The notes: a model not told the origin generated them from the sequence alone. A stretch of 17,013 nucleotides of DNA from Zygnema cylindricum (GCA_037447655.1 JBBHKE010001017.1:1-17013), one strand, 5' to 3'. Counted from the stretch's first letter, positions 9,201-15,487 are shown. Numbers and translations are program-made.

Positions 9201-9715
9201 GATGATGAAAAAACAAAACGAAAAAGAGCAAGGAGGGAAAATCGTGTCAATAACTTAGTGTTTTCTACAAATTTGACTTCATATTTATTTTTTTCAAAAA
9301 TGCCTGTCGTTTCAAATTTATTTTTTTACAAAAACGAGTGCAGGTTCGAATAAGGGGATTTTCCAACATGCCTAGAGGTAATACAAGAAGAGACAGAAAG
9401 AGACAGAGAGAGACAGAGAGAAAGCACAATTAAAAATGATGGAACAACTAAAACACAATATAACTATGCAGTTAAATAATGAATGTACATATACATATGT
9501 TTCCAAATCTCTATATTAAACGTTTTTCTACATTTAAGTCCCACACATGTATGAAAAAATAAAAAAACAGGAATGGGGGACTCACAAAGAGAGGACGTTG
9601 CCTTTCAAATCGCATTCTAGACCGAACCATTCTTCACAAGATTTTTTTTTATCCCACGAAGAAAATAAGTTTTCGTCCGTTGAATTTAGGGCCTTCATCA
9701 CTTTTAGTAAAATAT
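175..9715 (-). CDS. Split gene for plant-type leucine-rich-repeat protein, one LRR per exon (3' end off window, first exon uncertain)
   Basis: Fifteen coding blocks were joined by reading the minus strand: 9586-9715, 9008-9163, 8640-8711, 8048-8110, 7580-7684, 6947-7015, 6464-6535, 6151-6222, 5913-5987, 5546-5617, 4506-4574, 3932-3997, 2690-2761, 1660-1731, 175-246 (1237 coding bases, about 412 codons). Each internal block is bounded by AG upstream and GT downstream, and all introns between blocks are phase 2. The product has an N-terminal LRR cap with a Trp/Cys signature, then about 14 repeats fitting LxLxxNxLxGxIPxxIGxLxxLxxL. Proteins of this class are usually extracellular and bind peptides, glycans or proteins, often as receptors; that role is inferred here. 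No signal peptide or membrane segment was securely found, and the C-terminal domain is outside the window. Introns run from 163 to 1413 bases and tend to lengthen towards the 3' end. A decaying pseudogene cannot be excluded, but no stop codon interrupts any block. Confidence 0.85.
531..635. repeat. Pair of 25-base direct repeats, 80 bases apart
   Basis: Bases 531-555 and 611-635 differ at 2 of 25 positions (core CGGATTGAGGTA). A third partial copy of the right half, AGGTATGACTAA, follows at about 654-665. It lies inside an LRR-gene intron and looks like local duplication. Confidence 0.7.
909..950. repeat. Dispersed intronic motif, copy 1
   Basis: CAGTGGGCAAGAATTGGAAT and the following bases match copy 2 at 2362-2404 over about 42 positions. 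The flanks GTGGG and CCCAC are complementary, but the stem is weaker than in copy 2. Confidence 0.5.
1660..1731 (-). CDS. LRR gene exon, 72 bases, one repeat
   Basis: Phase 2 to phase 2, acceptor CTTTTAG, donor GTAAGA. It reads SCAGCRLTGTISPAISNL then KSIYYL. Cys replaces the repeat Asn. This is a well-formed repeat despite the long introns on both sides. Confidence 0.85.
1732..2689 (-). other. Long intron of the LRR gene
   Basis: 958 bases with several A or T homopolymers, a (TA)n tract at 2449-2462 and the second copy of the dispersed motif. A 72-codon open frame at 1732-1950 on the minus strand has no LRR pattern or other recognisable content. Confidence 0.6.
2362..2404. repeat. Dispersed intronic motif, copy 2, with 9-base inverted repeat
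   Basis: GTGGGCAAA (2364-2372) and TTTGCCCAC (2396-2404) can pair across a 23-base loop. The loop contains AATTTAGAGAG, shared with copy 1 about 1.45 kb away. It lies in a different intron of the LRR gene. Confidence 0.55.
2690..2761 (-). CDS. LRR gene exon, 72 bases, one repeat
   Basis: Phase 2 to phase 2, acceptor TTGGCAG, donor GTGAGT. It reads DASYNKFNDLSPLNSAAF then PNLFYL. The LxLxxNxL half is clear (LDASYNKF with the split codon) and the second half is divergent. It is exactly 72 bases, the same as its neighbours. Confidence 0.75.
2762..3931 (-). other. Long intron of the LRR gene
   Basis: 1170 bases. Apparent donors at several points were checked in the minus frame and none leads back to an in-frame LRR without a stop. 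The stretch 3634-3735 is GA-rich on the plus strand, so the transcript is CT-rich there. Confidence 0.55.
3634..3735. repeat. GA-rich low-complexity tract
   Basis: GAGA/GGGA repeats on the plus strand. Apparent proteins rich in Arg/Glu/Gly on one strand and Ser/Leu/Pro on the other are artefacts of this repeat. Confidence 0.9.
3932..3997 (-). CDS. LRR gene exon, 66 bases, one repeat
   Basis: Phase 2 to phase 2, acceptor CTTCTAG, donor GTAAGA. It reads EINSNNFEGGFPNLKS then KKLQVL. Two residues shorter than the 72-base unit, lost in the loop after Pro. Confidence 0.8.
4506..4574 (-). CDS. LRR gene exon, 69 bases, one repeat
   Basis: Phase 2 to phase 2, acceptor GGGACAG, perfect donor GTAAGT. 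It reads NLNGNKFIGKFPDIKNF then TNLVNL. It is one residue short between Pro and the last leucines. The intron upstream of it is the CT-rich one (on the plus strand), so its acceptor is preceded by purine-rich RNA instead of a good pyrimidine tract. Confidence 0.85.
4606..5229. repeat. Long CT-rich low-complexity tract with C runs
   Basis: More than 600 bases almost wholly C and T on the plus strand, with runs of up to about 12 C around 5095-5140. It fills most of an LRR-gene intron. Because the gene is on the minus strand, the transcript is GA-rich with G runs, the opposite of the gene's other low-complexity introns. A 173-codon Pro/Ser frame here is spurious. A shorter CT-rich patch continues at 5315-5420. 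Confidence 0.95.
5546..5617 (-). CDS. LRR gene exon, 72 bases, one repeat
   Basis: Phase 2 to phase 2, acceptor GTTGCAG, donor GTAGAA. It reads FLQNNKFNGAISEEIGKL then KNLTDL, close to consensus with Ser in place of the repeat Pro. Confidence 0.9.
5913..5987 (-). CDS. Probable LRR gene exon, 75 bases, containing a 13-T run
   Basis: The second half, GSIPDTIFNLINFKQ before a GTCAGT donor, is a clear plant-type repeat. The first half is encoded by TATCTTTTTAGTTG followed by 13 T, giving LYLFSCFFFF, using acceptor TAG at 5990-5988. That is one codon more than the 72-base unit, so the homopolymer has probably changed length or been miscounted in sequencing. The frame stays open in phase 2. An exon decaying by slippage is an alternative. 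Confidence 0.6.
6151..6222 (-). CDS. LRR gene exon, 72 bases, one repeat
   Basis: Phase 2 to phase 2, acceptor TTTTTCAG, perfect donor GTAAGT. It reads DLSGNNFESSVLCLVV then MYEKLTKL. The first half is strongly LRR. The second half departs from the Ile-Pro consensus but keeps the spaced leucines. Confidence 0.85.
6464..6535 (-). CDS. LRR gene exon, 72 bases, one repeat
   Basis: Phase 2 to phase 2. The core is NLSNNKLRGNLYTFLG followed by SFPELVTL. The donor is GTCAGT. The acceptor AACAG follows a weak pyrimidine tract, unlike most neighbours. The Ile-Pro of the plant-type repeat is replaced by Leu-Tyr. Confidence 0.85.
6947..7015 (-). CDS. LRR gene exon, 69 bases, one repeat
   Basis: Phase 2 to phase 2, acceptor TTTTGCAG, consensus-like donor GTAAGA. 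It reads SLTDCGFTGNPSGIKLLKKL and ends TIL. Cys replaces the repeat Asn, a common substitution, and one residue is missing around the Ile-Pro position. Confidence 0.85.
7428..7545. repeat. GA-rich low-complexity tract in LRR-gene intron
   Basis: GGGAGGGAGA-type repeats on the plus strand just downstream (gene sense) of the exon at 7580-7684. The transcript is CT-rich here. Confidence 0.9.
7580..7684 (-). CDS. LRR gene exon, 105 bases, repeat with 11-residue extension
   Basis: The block ends SSLNGSIPDEIGNLVNLEYL, among the best consensus repeats here, with donor GTATGA. The only phase-2 acceptor found that opens the frame is CATACAG at 7691-7685. It adds ALGAIQYLDTDG before the repeat, so the exon is 33 bases longer than the 72-base unit. 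The extra residues could be half of an additional degenerate repeat. Confidence 0.85.
7730..7950. repeat. GA-rich low-complexity tract in LRR-gene intron
   Basis: GAGCGAGAGAGA and GGGAGGGAGAG repeats with a run of about 12 G near 7880-7891 on the plus strand. On the gene strand this is a polypyrimidine stretch upstream of the acceptor of exon 7580-7684. Confidence 0.9.
8048..8110 (-). CDS. LRR gene exon, 63 bases, shortened repeat
   Basis: The core SNILSGKIPSSIGNMTNLEY is an excellent plant-type LRR. Only 63 bases lie between the first usable AG and the GTAAAT donor, so the first part of the repeat (the xLx of LxLxxN) is missing by three codons. Upstream is an uninterrupted poly-T tract ending TTTAGCAG, so the acceptor could also be the second AG, giving 60 bases. 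Either choice keeps phase 2. Confidence 0.85.
8436..8566. repeat. GA-rich low-complexity tract in LRR-gene intron
   Basis: Imperfect GAGAGGAAGA repeats on the plus strand, again pyrimidine-rich in the transcript. The nearby short frames on both strands are repeat translations. Confidence 0.85.
8640..8711 (-). CDS. LRR gene exon, 72 bases, one repeat
   Basis: Phase 2 to phase 2, acceptor TTTTACAG, donor GTAAGG. The repeat core reads ILRGQSIKGGIPKKIGKL and ends KNLRFL. Ile-Pro and Ile-Gly sit where the plant-type consensus places them. The Asn of the LxxN position is replaced by Gln. Confidence 0.9.
9008..9163 (-). CDS. LRR gene exon: end of cap and first LRR
   Basis: This 156-base block enters and leaves in phase 2, with acceptor GAGCAG and donor GTAATG. 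It begins VLSSEDVTYKNFNFS, continuing the cap strand, passes through an Asp/Tyr/Gly-rich stretch, and ends in a recognisable repeat, LTGFISPEITKLTSLKHL. It is about twice the length of the other exons because it combines the end of the cap with repeat 1. The tract before the acceptor is only moderately pyrimidine-rich. Confidence 0.75.
9388..9424. repeat. (AGAGACAG)n microsatellite
   Basis: About four to five imperfect 8-base units in the intron between the cap exon and the first-repeat exon. Confidence 0.85.
9586..9715 (-). CDS. LRR gene exon: N-terminal LRR cap (LRRNT-like)
   Basis: The minus strand reads DILLKVMKALNSTDENLF and then SSWDKKKSCEEWFGLECD, ending GNVLSL. This matches the N-terminal cap of plant and protist LRR proteins: an Asp/Leu helix, a Trp, then C-x-x-W-x-G-x-x-C and a first hydrophobic strand. 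The two cysteines of the CEEWFGLEC segment are the expected disulphide pair. The donor is GTGAGT (9585-9580), phase 2. The acceptor is CTACAG, phase 1. The open frame runs on upstream of that acceptor to about 9782 but has no ATG, which supports a splice site here. Confidence 0.8.
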
Positions 9716-9770
9716 CTGTAGAAAAATAATCATAGAAAAGAAATAGGCTGGCATTGGCGCTAAGATTAAC

Positions 9771-9837
9771 CAAAAAATACAAAAGGAGTGGAGGGAAAAA
9801 AATAAAACGCTTTAAAACACTTTAATGGGTTCCACAT
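9771..9837 (-). CDS. Tentative first exon of the LRR gene
   Basis: The cap exon must be entered in phase 1 if the acceptor TTTTCTACAG at 9716-9725 is used. The nearest ATG that fits is at 9837-9835. It gives 22 codons plus one base before a GTTAAT donor at 9770-9765, and that spare G plus AT at the start of the next exon makes an Asp codon. The peptide begins MWNPLKCFKAFYFF and is rich in Phe, but it has a Lys in the middle and is not a textbook signal peptide. The intron would be only 55 bases, much shorter than the others. An exon farther upstream is just as possible. Confidence 0.25.
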
Positions 9838-10024
9838 AGATTACATTTCTTAAGAATATTTATTAAAGGATTTTTCTACGTACGTTGATAAAATTTATGC
9901 TCTTTATGCGAGGCTCTTTTTACTCTTTATGTTTTTCATTTTCTATACGAAGGGCTCCTAGAAGTTCCTTCCATTTTTGTCTAACCTGCTTGAGTAGAAT
10001 TGACAAGAAATTTTGCCGAAGCTC
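9838..10024. other. Gap upstream of the LRR cap, no gene seen
   Basis: AT-rich. The minus-strand ATGs here open only very short frames. If the gene's true first exon and promoter lie in this stretch, I cannot identify them. No convincing TATA-like element is placed relative to a known start. Confidence 0.4.
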
Positions 10025-11034
10025 CAATAGAGAGAGAAAAGAGACATAAGAAGAAGAGGAGGGAGAGTGACGGAGAAATCAGACGCCTGTAAGGACAGAC
10101 GGAAAAGTAGAGAGGGGGGAACGTATCGGTTAATGTCAGAAATGTCAAAAACGGTATCAGGCACACATATATGAAAGGGAGAGAGAGAGAGGGAGAGAGA
10201 GAAAGATACGGCAAATATGATAATTAAGATTTCAAAAGGAAGAACTGAAAGAAGGAGAGATTTCAAAAAACTGAAACGAATAATGACTGTAAAGAAAAAC
10301 AGAGTTGAACAAAAAATTTGAGGATATAAAGAAAGAGTGAGGAAAGTAAGAAAAGAGTGAGAACTAAAGGAAAGAGAAATTAAAACAACGGAATAATAGA
10401 AGTAGTTAGGAGAAGAAGGTGACGTTTTGTCAGGATAAAGGGTAGAAAATGAAGGAAAGAGAGCATTGGCCTAAGAGAGGAAGAGCAAAATATGAAGCAA
10501 CTGTGCAGAGAAAAAAAGAAAAGAACGGAGAAATAGATACAGTGGATGAAGCGGAAAGAATATTGAAGGGCAGGGAAATGGAGTGGTAGGGAGGGGGAGA
10601 GGTTAGAGGTAGAGGAAAAGGGAGAGGGATAGAAGTAAAAGCGTGAAGGCGGGAGGGAGGAAAGGTGCTCTAGGAAGTTATACAAGAGGGACGTAGAGTT
10701 ACAGGTTAGGTTGAAGAAATTGGGTTAAAGTGGGTGAGAAATGGACGGTGGAATGGGTCGAGGGGAAGGGTAGGGGAAAACGGAAAAAGGAAAGAATCCA
10801 AAAGGACAGGGCTGAGGGAGTAGGAGGTGGAAGGTGAGTTTTTGGACAAGGGAGTAAGGGAAGAAAAATATGGGCAATCGGAGAGGACAGAGAGACGGAG
10901 CAAGAGGGCAGGGAGAGAAAGGACTGATATTTGGGAAAGCTGTTAAAATGAAAAGAGAAAGAAGAGAGAAGGAGTTGACGGGATAGGGAAGCTTAGAAGT
11001 AGCACGGACGAAAGGTCGACGGAAGGAAGGTGGT
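10025..11034. repeat. About 1 kb purine-rich block
   Basis: The plus strand is dominated by A and G (GGGAGAGAGAGA near 10180-10202, and mixed GAAGGAAAG-type sequence elsewhere) with only scattered pyrimidines. Unlike the intronic tracts it is not one short unit but a long degenerate polypurine field. Ser/Leu/Phe-rich minus-strand frames inside it are shadows of the composition. It lies upstream of the LRR gene. Confidence 0.85.
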
Positions 11035-11045
11035 AGCTTTTACTA

Positions 11046-11337
11046 TTCTCCCTTCCTAAATGCTTCTCCCTTCCTCCAGCCCTCCCCTCCTCTCTCTCTC
11101 TTCCTTCCATTCCCCCATCCTCCCTCTCTCTCCCTCTCCTTCTCCCTCACTCAACCTCCCTCCATCTCTCTCCCCCTACCTCCCTTTCCTGATTCTTCCT
11201 TCCCCTCCCTAGCTCTCTCTCTCCCCTTCTCTCCCCCTCTCTATCCCCCTCCCCCTCTTCCTCCCCCTCCCCCTTCCCCTCCCCCTGCCCCTGCCCCTCC
11301 CCCTCCCCCTCCCTCTCCCTCTACCTCTCCCTCTCCC
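11046..11337. repeat. About 290-base pyrimidine-rich block with CCCCTC repeats
   Basis: The composition flips from purine to pyrimidine within about 15 bases. The 3' part (about 11260-11312) is a near-regular array of CCCCTC/CCCCTG units, so the minus strand carries many G4 tracts. It borders the compositionally different region to the right. Confidence 0.9.
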
Positions 11338-11394
11338 GTTTTAAATCGTTGTACCTTTTTCCTTTGAGTAGAATAGCAACCCCCATTCTGGTCG

Positions 11395-11500
11395 AAGGTG
11401 AAAGAGTGATCCGTAAGAGCGAGAGGAAATTTTGAGAAGGGAGACAGGGTGGTCGAGGGAAGGGGGAAGAAGGGGTAAAGGGAGAGGAGAGAAATGAGAC
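11395..11500. repeat. Short GA-rich tract
   Basis: Purine-rich plus strand (GGGAAGGGGGAAGAAGGGG and similar) directly after the pyrimidine block and a 50-base mixed spacer. Confidence 0.7.
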
Positions 11501-12461
11501 GGTGGATAAAATCAAACGCGGAATTTTGGGGTTATATAAAGGCAGGATTGTCGGTGGAAGCAGCAATTGTACGGATTACACAAACTTTGTCGTTTCCGGC
11601 ATCTGGAATTCCATTAGAAGAAAAGTGTGGTTGGACGCCGTACAGGTTCGTACATATTCGTACCACGCCGTACCTTAATTTTTTTAAGTCAGACGAAAAA
11701 TCGTTACTGGAAAGCTGTCGGGAAGCTCCAATGATGTAGGCGTAATTCCTGGGCGTTGGATATTCCACTTTTTGAGATCCGCGAAGCAATCGCGCACATC
11801 ATCCAGTGTCACTATAGTCTCCTCGCGAGGAGAGTTGTACGATACTAGACGTGTATCATTGGTACACGTGAAAAATAAAAAAAATATCTGCTCGTCACAG
11901 GTCTACACGTCGTATAGGCCATGTGCCTATGTCGTACGGTCCATGTGCCGCCTGCCACGCTGGATGCAGGTGAGCCTAAATTTTTTTCGCACGCTCCGTC
12001 TGACATCCACCGACATTCAAAGTTTGACGCGACCTTCAAAGTTTGCCGCGTCTTTTTGCCATTCCGTTTCGAAATTTCGATTTCCGTTTTCAAACTGGCC
12101 GTAAACTTTACGTACGAATCATCAACTACCTCCGGCCGTACAGATATTTCGTTCTGATTTTCCGTTGAAGATTTTATTTAAGATTTTCAAGTTTGGACTC
12201 TAACCTACGTGGCGCTAATCATAATTGAGGAAGGTTTGTTACTGGCCCGACAAAATGGAATAGTCTTCCAGTAAACACTGCCAGTAGAATTTTCCGTACA
12301 TTTGCTGGGACGGCCTAATGGAATTCGTCTAGGAATGACATCAGGGTGGGGACGTGAAAGGACGCTGTACGGACAAGGAAACTGTAAACCTATCTTGGTC
12401 AACATGCAAAAAGTACTGTACTTACTGTGAATGGCCGTACTCTGGCCGTACTGTGGTCAAC
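11501..12461. other. Higher-GC stretch with overlapping short frames, no supported gene
   Basis: Visibly richer in CG and GTAC than the left half. Open frames of 60 to 110 codons occur on both strands and overlap, so none stands out. Plausible splice signals exist on the plus strand (GTACAG then GTTCGT near 11640-11650, ATGCAG then GTGAGC near 11964-11975), and a plus-strand frame contains RIVGG at about 11544 and SGWGR at about 12343. No complete protein family could be assembled. This may be an old transposon or a broken gene. Confidence 0.35.
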
Positions 12462-12594
12462 TACACCGTGAATCGCTATTAGCGTACATGACGCTAATTG
12501 GGGTACCCCTTTTTTTAGGGCAAATTCTCAAATATAATAAAGCATAGTTCAAAAGTAGGCGTTTTTTGGTAGGCCTTTTGTAGGCCGCCTTTAG

Positions 12595-12769
12595 CGTAAG
12601 TTGTGTTACGGGCTTTCCATGTGATCTTCTTAGATCGCTACTTTCATCAGTGACCGTCCGATCGTCCGAATCTGACTATAGTCCTATCGTAAGTTGTGCT
12701 ATGGGCTTTTCATGTGATCTTCTTAGATCGTTACTTTCATCAACGACCGTCAGATCGTTCGAATCTGAC
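12595..12769. repeat. Internal tandem duplication (two 82-base copies, 93-base period)
   Basis: Copies at 12595-12676 and 12688-12769 share CGTAAGTTGTG at the start, ATGTGATCTTCTTAGATCG in the middle and CGAATCTGAC at the end, with about 10 differences. Each contains the small palindrome GATCTTCTTAGATC. Confidence 0.8.
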
Positions 12770-12908
12770 GGTTAGAATAAAAAGTCGCTCAAAACTCACA
12801 GAAAAAGATTTTTTTGTCCGATTTTTTTTTCAAATTTAGACATGACGTTTAATTCTCTATCGATCCATGTGCAACTCAACCCTGTTACTATTTTATTTCA
12901 TTTTGCGG

Positions 12909-12966
12909 CCAATACAATATGGGTCTTAAGGCCATATTGTATGTTTTGCATACAATAGGCATATTG
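12909..12966. repeat. Overlapping AT-rich palindromes
   Basis: The tract repeats CATATTGTATG and its complement CATACAATA. ATACAATATGG pairs with CCATATTGTAT, and ATTGTATG pairs with CATACAAT. It lies near the right end of the nested element and could form a cruciform or hairpin. Confidence 0.6.
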
Positions 12967-13419
12967 TATGGGCGTACGGTCACCTACTTTTGAACTATGG
13001 AATAAAGTACGCTAAATGTTTTTGCACGTTATTTGAGGTACTCCGCTCAATACGGTTCATAACTGTAATTTAGTGCCCTGTTAAATAGTCTGATGTACGG
13101 AATGTCAGATATGTACTATTCCGTACCTTTCTTAATTTAAAAGTACAGAAAATATAATATTATATAATTGCGTAAATATTTTTCGGCATACGCAGATGTC
13201 AAAAAAACGCGACGGCGTACGATTTGAACAATTTCGTACACATACATGTTTTAGTGTGGACATGTTATGTGCCGAAATTTTTTACAAAGCAATTTACAAA
13301 TTAGAGTACATGATAAATTAGTATCATGGTGTACCCGAAAAAACACAATTTACCGTAAAGTACGCTAATTGTTTCATTACGCTATATTTTTTATTACGCT
13401 AATAGCGATTCACGGTGTA

Positions 13420-13695
13420 CAGTACTGTACGGATCATTGAAAAAATTGTCTTTTTTTTTCGTCTGCCGAGACTAAAATACGGAATGACAAAGACCGAGGA
13501 TACGACAGAATATCATATCGTCACGAATATAGGTTGGAATACATTCGTCGAGTACGGCACACAAGTACTAATTGTGGATGGTCGCAAATAGTTGCCCGGC
13601 CTTGTGCCATTGGTTGTTTGTGAAAAAATGACCCGATTAATGGACCCATTGCATAAAGCGGGTCAAAATTTTGACTATTTCCCAATTTGCCATGC
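13420..13695. other. Spacer between the two related elements
   Basis: About 276 bases of mixed sequence with GTAC motifs (CAGTACTGTACGG at its left edge). No gene seen. Confidence 0.5.
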
Positions 13696-13697
13696 TA

Positions 13698-13905
13698 CAC
13701 CGTTAATCACTATTAGCGTAATGAAATAGATAGCGTAATGAAACAATTTGCGTTATTTACGATAATTGGGAATTTGGGGGTTTTGAGGGAAATCATTTAC
13801 TCTAATTTGTTTTTTAAAGGGTTTTTATTAATTCTATTTGAGAATTTGGGTAAAAAAACGGGGTACCGCAATTAGAGTCATTGACGCTATTAGCGATTCA
13901 CGGTG
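13698..13905. mobile_element. TA-flanked terminal-inverted-repeat element, short member (MITE-like)
   Basis: The left end CACCGTTAATCACTATTAGC and the right end GCTATTAGCGATTCACGGTG are inverted repeats with three mismatches, flanked by TA on both sides (13696-13697, 13906-13907). It is 208 bases with no coding capacity. Its right end and the next 65 or so bases match the left end of the long member in reverse complement, and its left end matches that member's right end. The two are therefore the same family in opposite orientation, 280 bases apart. Confidence 0.8.
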
Positions 13906-14400
13906 TACCATTTAAACCAAAAAGGAAAATAACGCCTGGCATGATAAAAATAAGCTTAAATTGTTTTTGATGCCTGCTTTGCCCTACTTTTCTTTTCTAG
14001 GGATCAAATCCCAAATGTCATCGAATTGGTACCTTTTTGTCAAGACAAACATGTTTTTCAAAAAAATTTAAAGGTAACTTTGATGTTTTCTATTTTATTT
14101 TTTGTCCCCATTAAGCTACACGCGTAATAAAATGGCAGGTCTTAATTCTTGGTTTGATTTCCCGCGGCTACACCTGGAATTGATTATGGTATGTCCCCAT
14201 ATGCCAAAGTAAGGGTTTTTTTCTATCGTTTTCCTCTAAAACTTAGCACCGTACTGCCTAAGTGACAACCGTACAAAGAAATCGAAAAAAATAGAAGTAC
14301 ATTTTGTGTCATCGTCGAACTTAGAATGTACTACATGTTGTCGTCTTATGTTTTTTGACCTACGGCCACTTCAATAAACGTCATCGTCAAACATTTATTT

Positions 14401-14423
14401 AAAACACATCGGCGATGTGTTTT
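14401..14423. repeat. Perfect 11-base-arm hairpin
   Basis: AAAACACATCG and CGATGTGTTTT flank a single G. The sequence upstream, including TTGTCGTCTTATGT at 14338-14351, is related to that upstream of the hairpin at 15596-15619. Confidence 0.85.
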
Positions 14424-14534
14424 CAATCAAAGTATTTTCGGTAAACAAATAGGAATACATGTTCCCACATGTCAAAATTTTCAAAAAAAATTAAACGATT
14501 TCAAGAGACCAGTAAAAGTACAGGATTCACTATC

Positions 14535-14562
14535 GTTTGTTCGTTTGCGTTTGTTCGTTTGC
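14535..14562. repeat. Two 14-base tandem units
   Basis: GTTTGTTCGTTTGC is repeated twice in succession, followed by a GTTC remnant. Confidence 0.85.
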
Positions 14563-14962
14563 GTTCAGTACGACAAGAAAAGTACATAATTTGTTTTGTT
14601 TTCTTCATTTTTTTCCGGTACGGTTTTTTTTTTGCACGGGTCTCAAGATTTTGATGCCATTTCACGTCGACCGGACAGGCAACGCAAAGACAAAGCGCAT
14701 TTTTTTCAACCATGCAGCGGAACAAGCTAGAAGGCGCTACGTCTTCAATGTCACGCAAGGACATGCGACGTCACAAGTAGTTCCAAAAAATAACGTGCGT
14801 CAACACAGATTGTAGACGTTAACAGCCGTCACAGGTGTTGACGACGTATACGATCGTCACAAACGTAAGTTACGATTTCGTTCTTACACATAGGGATACT
14901 TCAAAACCAGGTCCGTCAGATCCGCGCTAAGATACAAAGTAAGTTCACTAAATTAGAAGTAA

Positions 14963-15109
14963 ATGGGAACATACTCTTAGTGTTATCAAATTATTAGTGT
15001 AAATAAAAAAATTGTGTTATTAACACAATATTGGGCTTTATGACCTCCTTCCAACAAAACGTTAACTCTAATTTATACATCTGACACTAATTAGTATGCA
15101 CATTCCCAT
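14963..15109. mobile_element. Possible small inverted-repeat element
   Basis: ATGGGAA at the left and TTCCCAT at the right are inverted, and inner sequences also correspond (CATACT with CTTAGTGT on the left, ACACTAA with TTAGTATG on the right). A 19-base palindrome, ATTGTGTTATTAACACAAT (15011-15029), lies inside. No clear target duplication, so this is tentative. Confidence 0.4.
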
Positions 15110-15351
15110 AGTGCAACCCCTTCAGCACGTGTTTACATAGTCTACGTTTGAACATGTGAGAATAGGCTCGCCTGATTTCACGTCTTTATTATAACGAATC
15201 AATTCTAAGAGATCTTTCACGTGTCAACGCCATTCACTTTCCGGTCTCGATGTTGTTATCTACACTTTTTTAGTATGTTTGTACCAGAAAACGAGCAGTT
15301 ATACTACAGATTAGCACATTTCATATACTACACTATTTCAGAACCGACCAC

Positions 15352-15487
15352 ATTAGAGTTAGGGGTTGTGCCCATGTATTAGAGTATGGACTATTTTTTG
15401 TTGTTTTCCTCAAAATTTCAATCCCCAATGAGAAAATCTTTTGTCGTACAGAAAAATCACTTTTACCACAACCCTAGTAACGCTAAT
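15352..15487. mobile_element. Possible small inverted-repeat element
   Basis: ATTAGAGTTAGGGGTTGTG at the left corresponds in inverse to CACAACCCTAGTAACGCTAAT (split by two extra bases) at the right, over 136 bases. The ends resemble the TTAG-x-GT motifs of the other inverted-repeat units here. A target duplication is not obvious. Confidence 0.4.

Larger units (their letters stand above)
12547..12995. mobile_element. Nested TA-flanked inverted-repeat element inside the long member
   Basis: The left end GTTCAAAAGTAGG (12547-12559) and the right end CCTACTTTTGAAC (12983-12995) are a perfect 13-base inverted repeat, each flanked by TA. The unit is 449 bases with no coding capacity. It carries an internal tandem duplication and AT-rich palindromes. 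Its position inside the other element implies that it inserted later. Confidence 0.75.
12464..13417. mobile_element. TA-flanked terminal-inverted-repeat element, long member (with nested insert)
   Basis: The left end CACCGTGAATCGCTATTAGC is matched in inverse by the right end GCTAATAGCGATTCACGGTG with about one mismatch. TA sits directly outside both ends (12462-12463 and 13418-13419), the target duplication expected of Tc1/mariner-type elements. The inner ends also match the short member at 13698-13905 in reverse orientation. No transposase frame is present, so it is non-autonomous. Without the nested 449-base insert it would be about 0.5 kb. Confidence 0.8.
13908..14962. other. Intergenic sequence without a supported gene
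   Basis: Short overlapping frames on both strands near 14470-14815 have no recognisable content. The region contains a perfect palindrome (14401-14423), a 14-base tandem repeat (14535-14562) and a cluster of GTCAC motifs (14750-14860). Confidence 0.5.

Noticed and set aside
9343-9356. GGTTCGAATAAGG, resembling a tRNA B box
   Set aside because: No cloverleaf arms or A box at the right distance, and it lies inside an intron.
9958-10266. Hydrophobic minus-strand frame that looks like a signal peptide (KSLLLSVLPFEILIII)
   Set aside because: It starts with TTG, not ATG, and its Ser/Leu run comes from the GA repeat. No splice link to the cap exon was found in the right phase.
11547-12400. Possible trypsin-like serine protease on the plus strand (RIVGG, later SGWGR)
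   Set aside because: The two motifs are in the right order, but no catalytic His context (TAAHC) or GDSGGP was found, the sequence after IVGG is not protease-like, the frames differ and have stops between them, and short motifs of this kind occur by chance.
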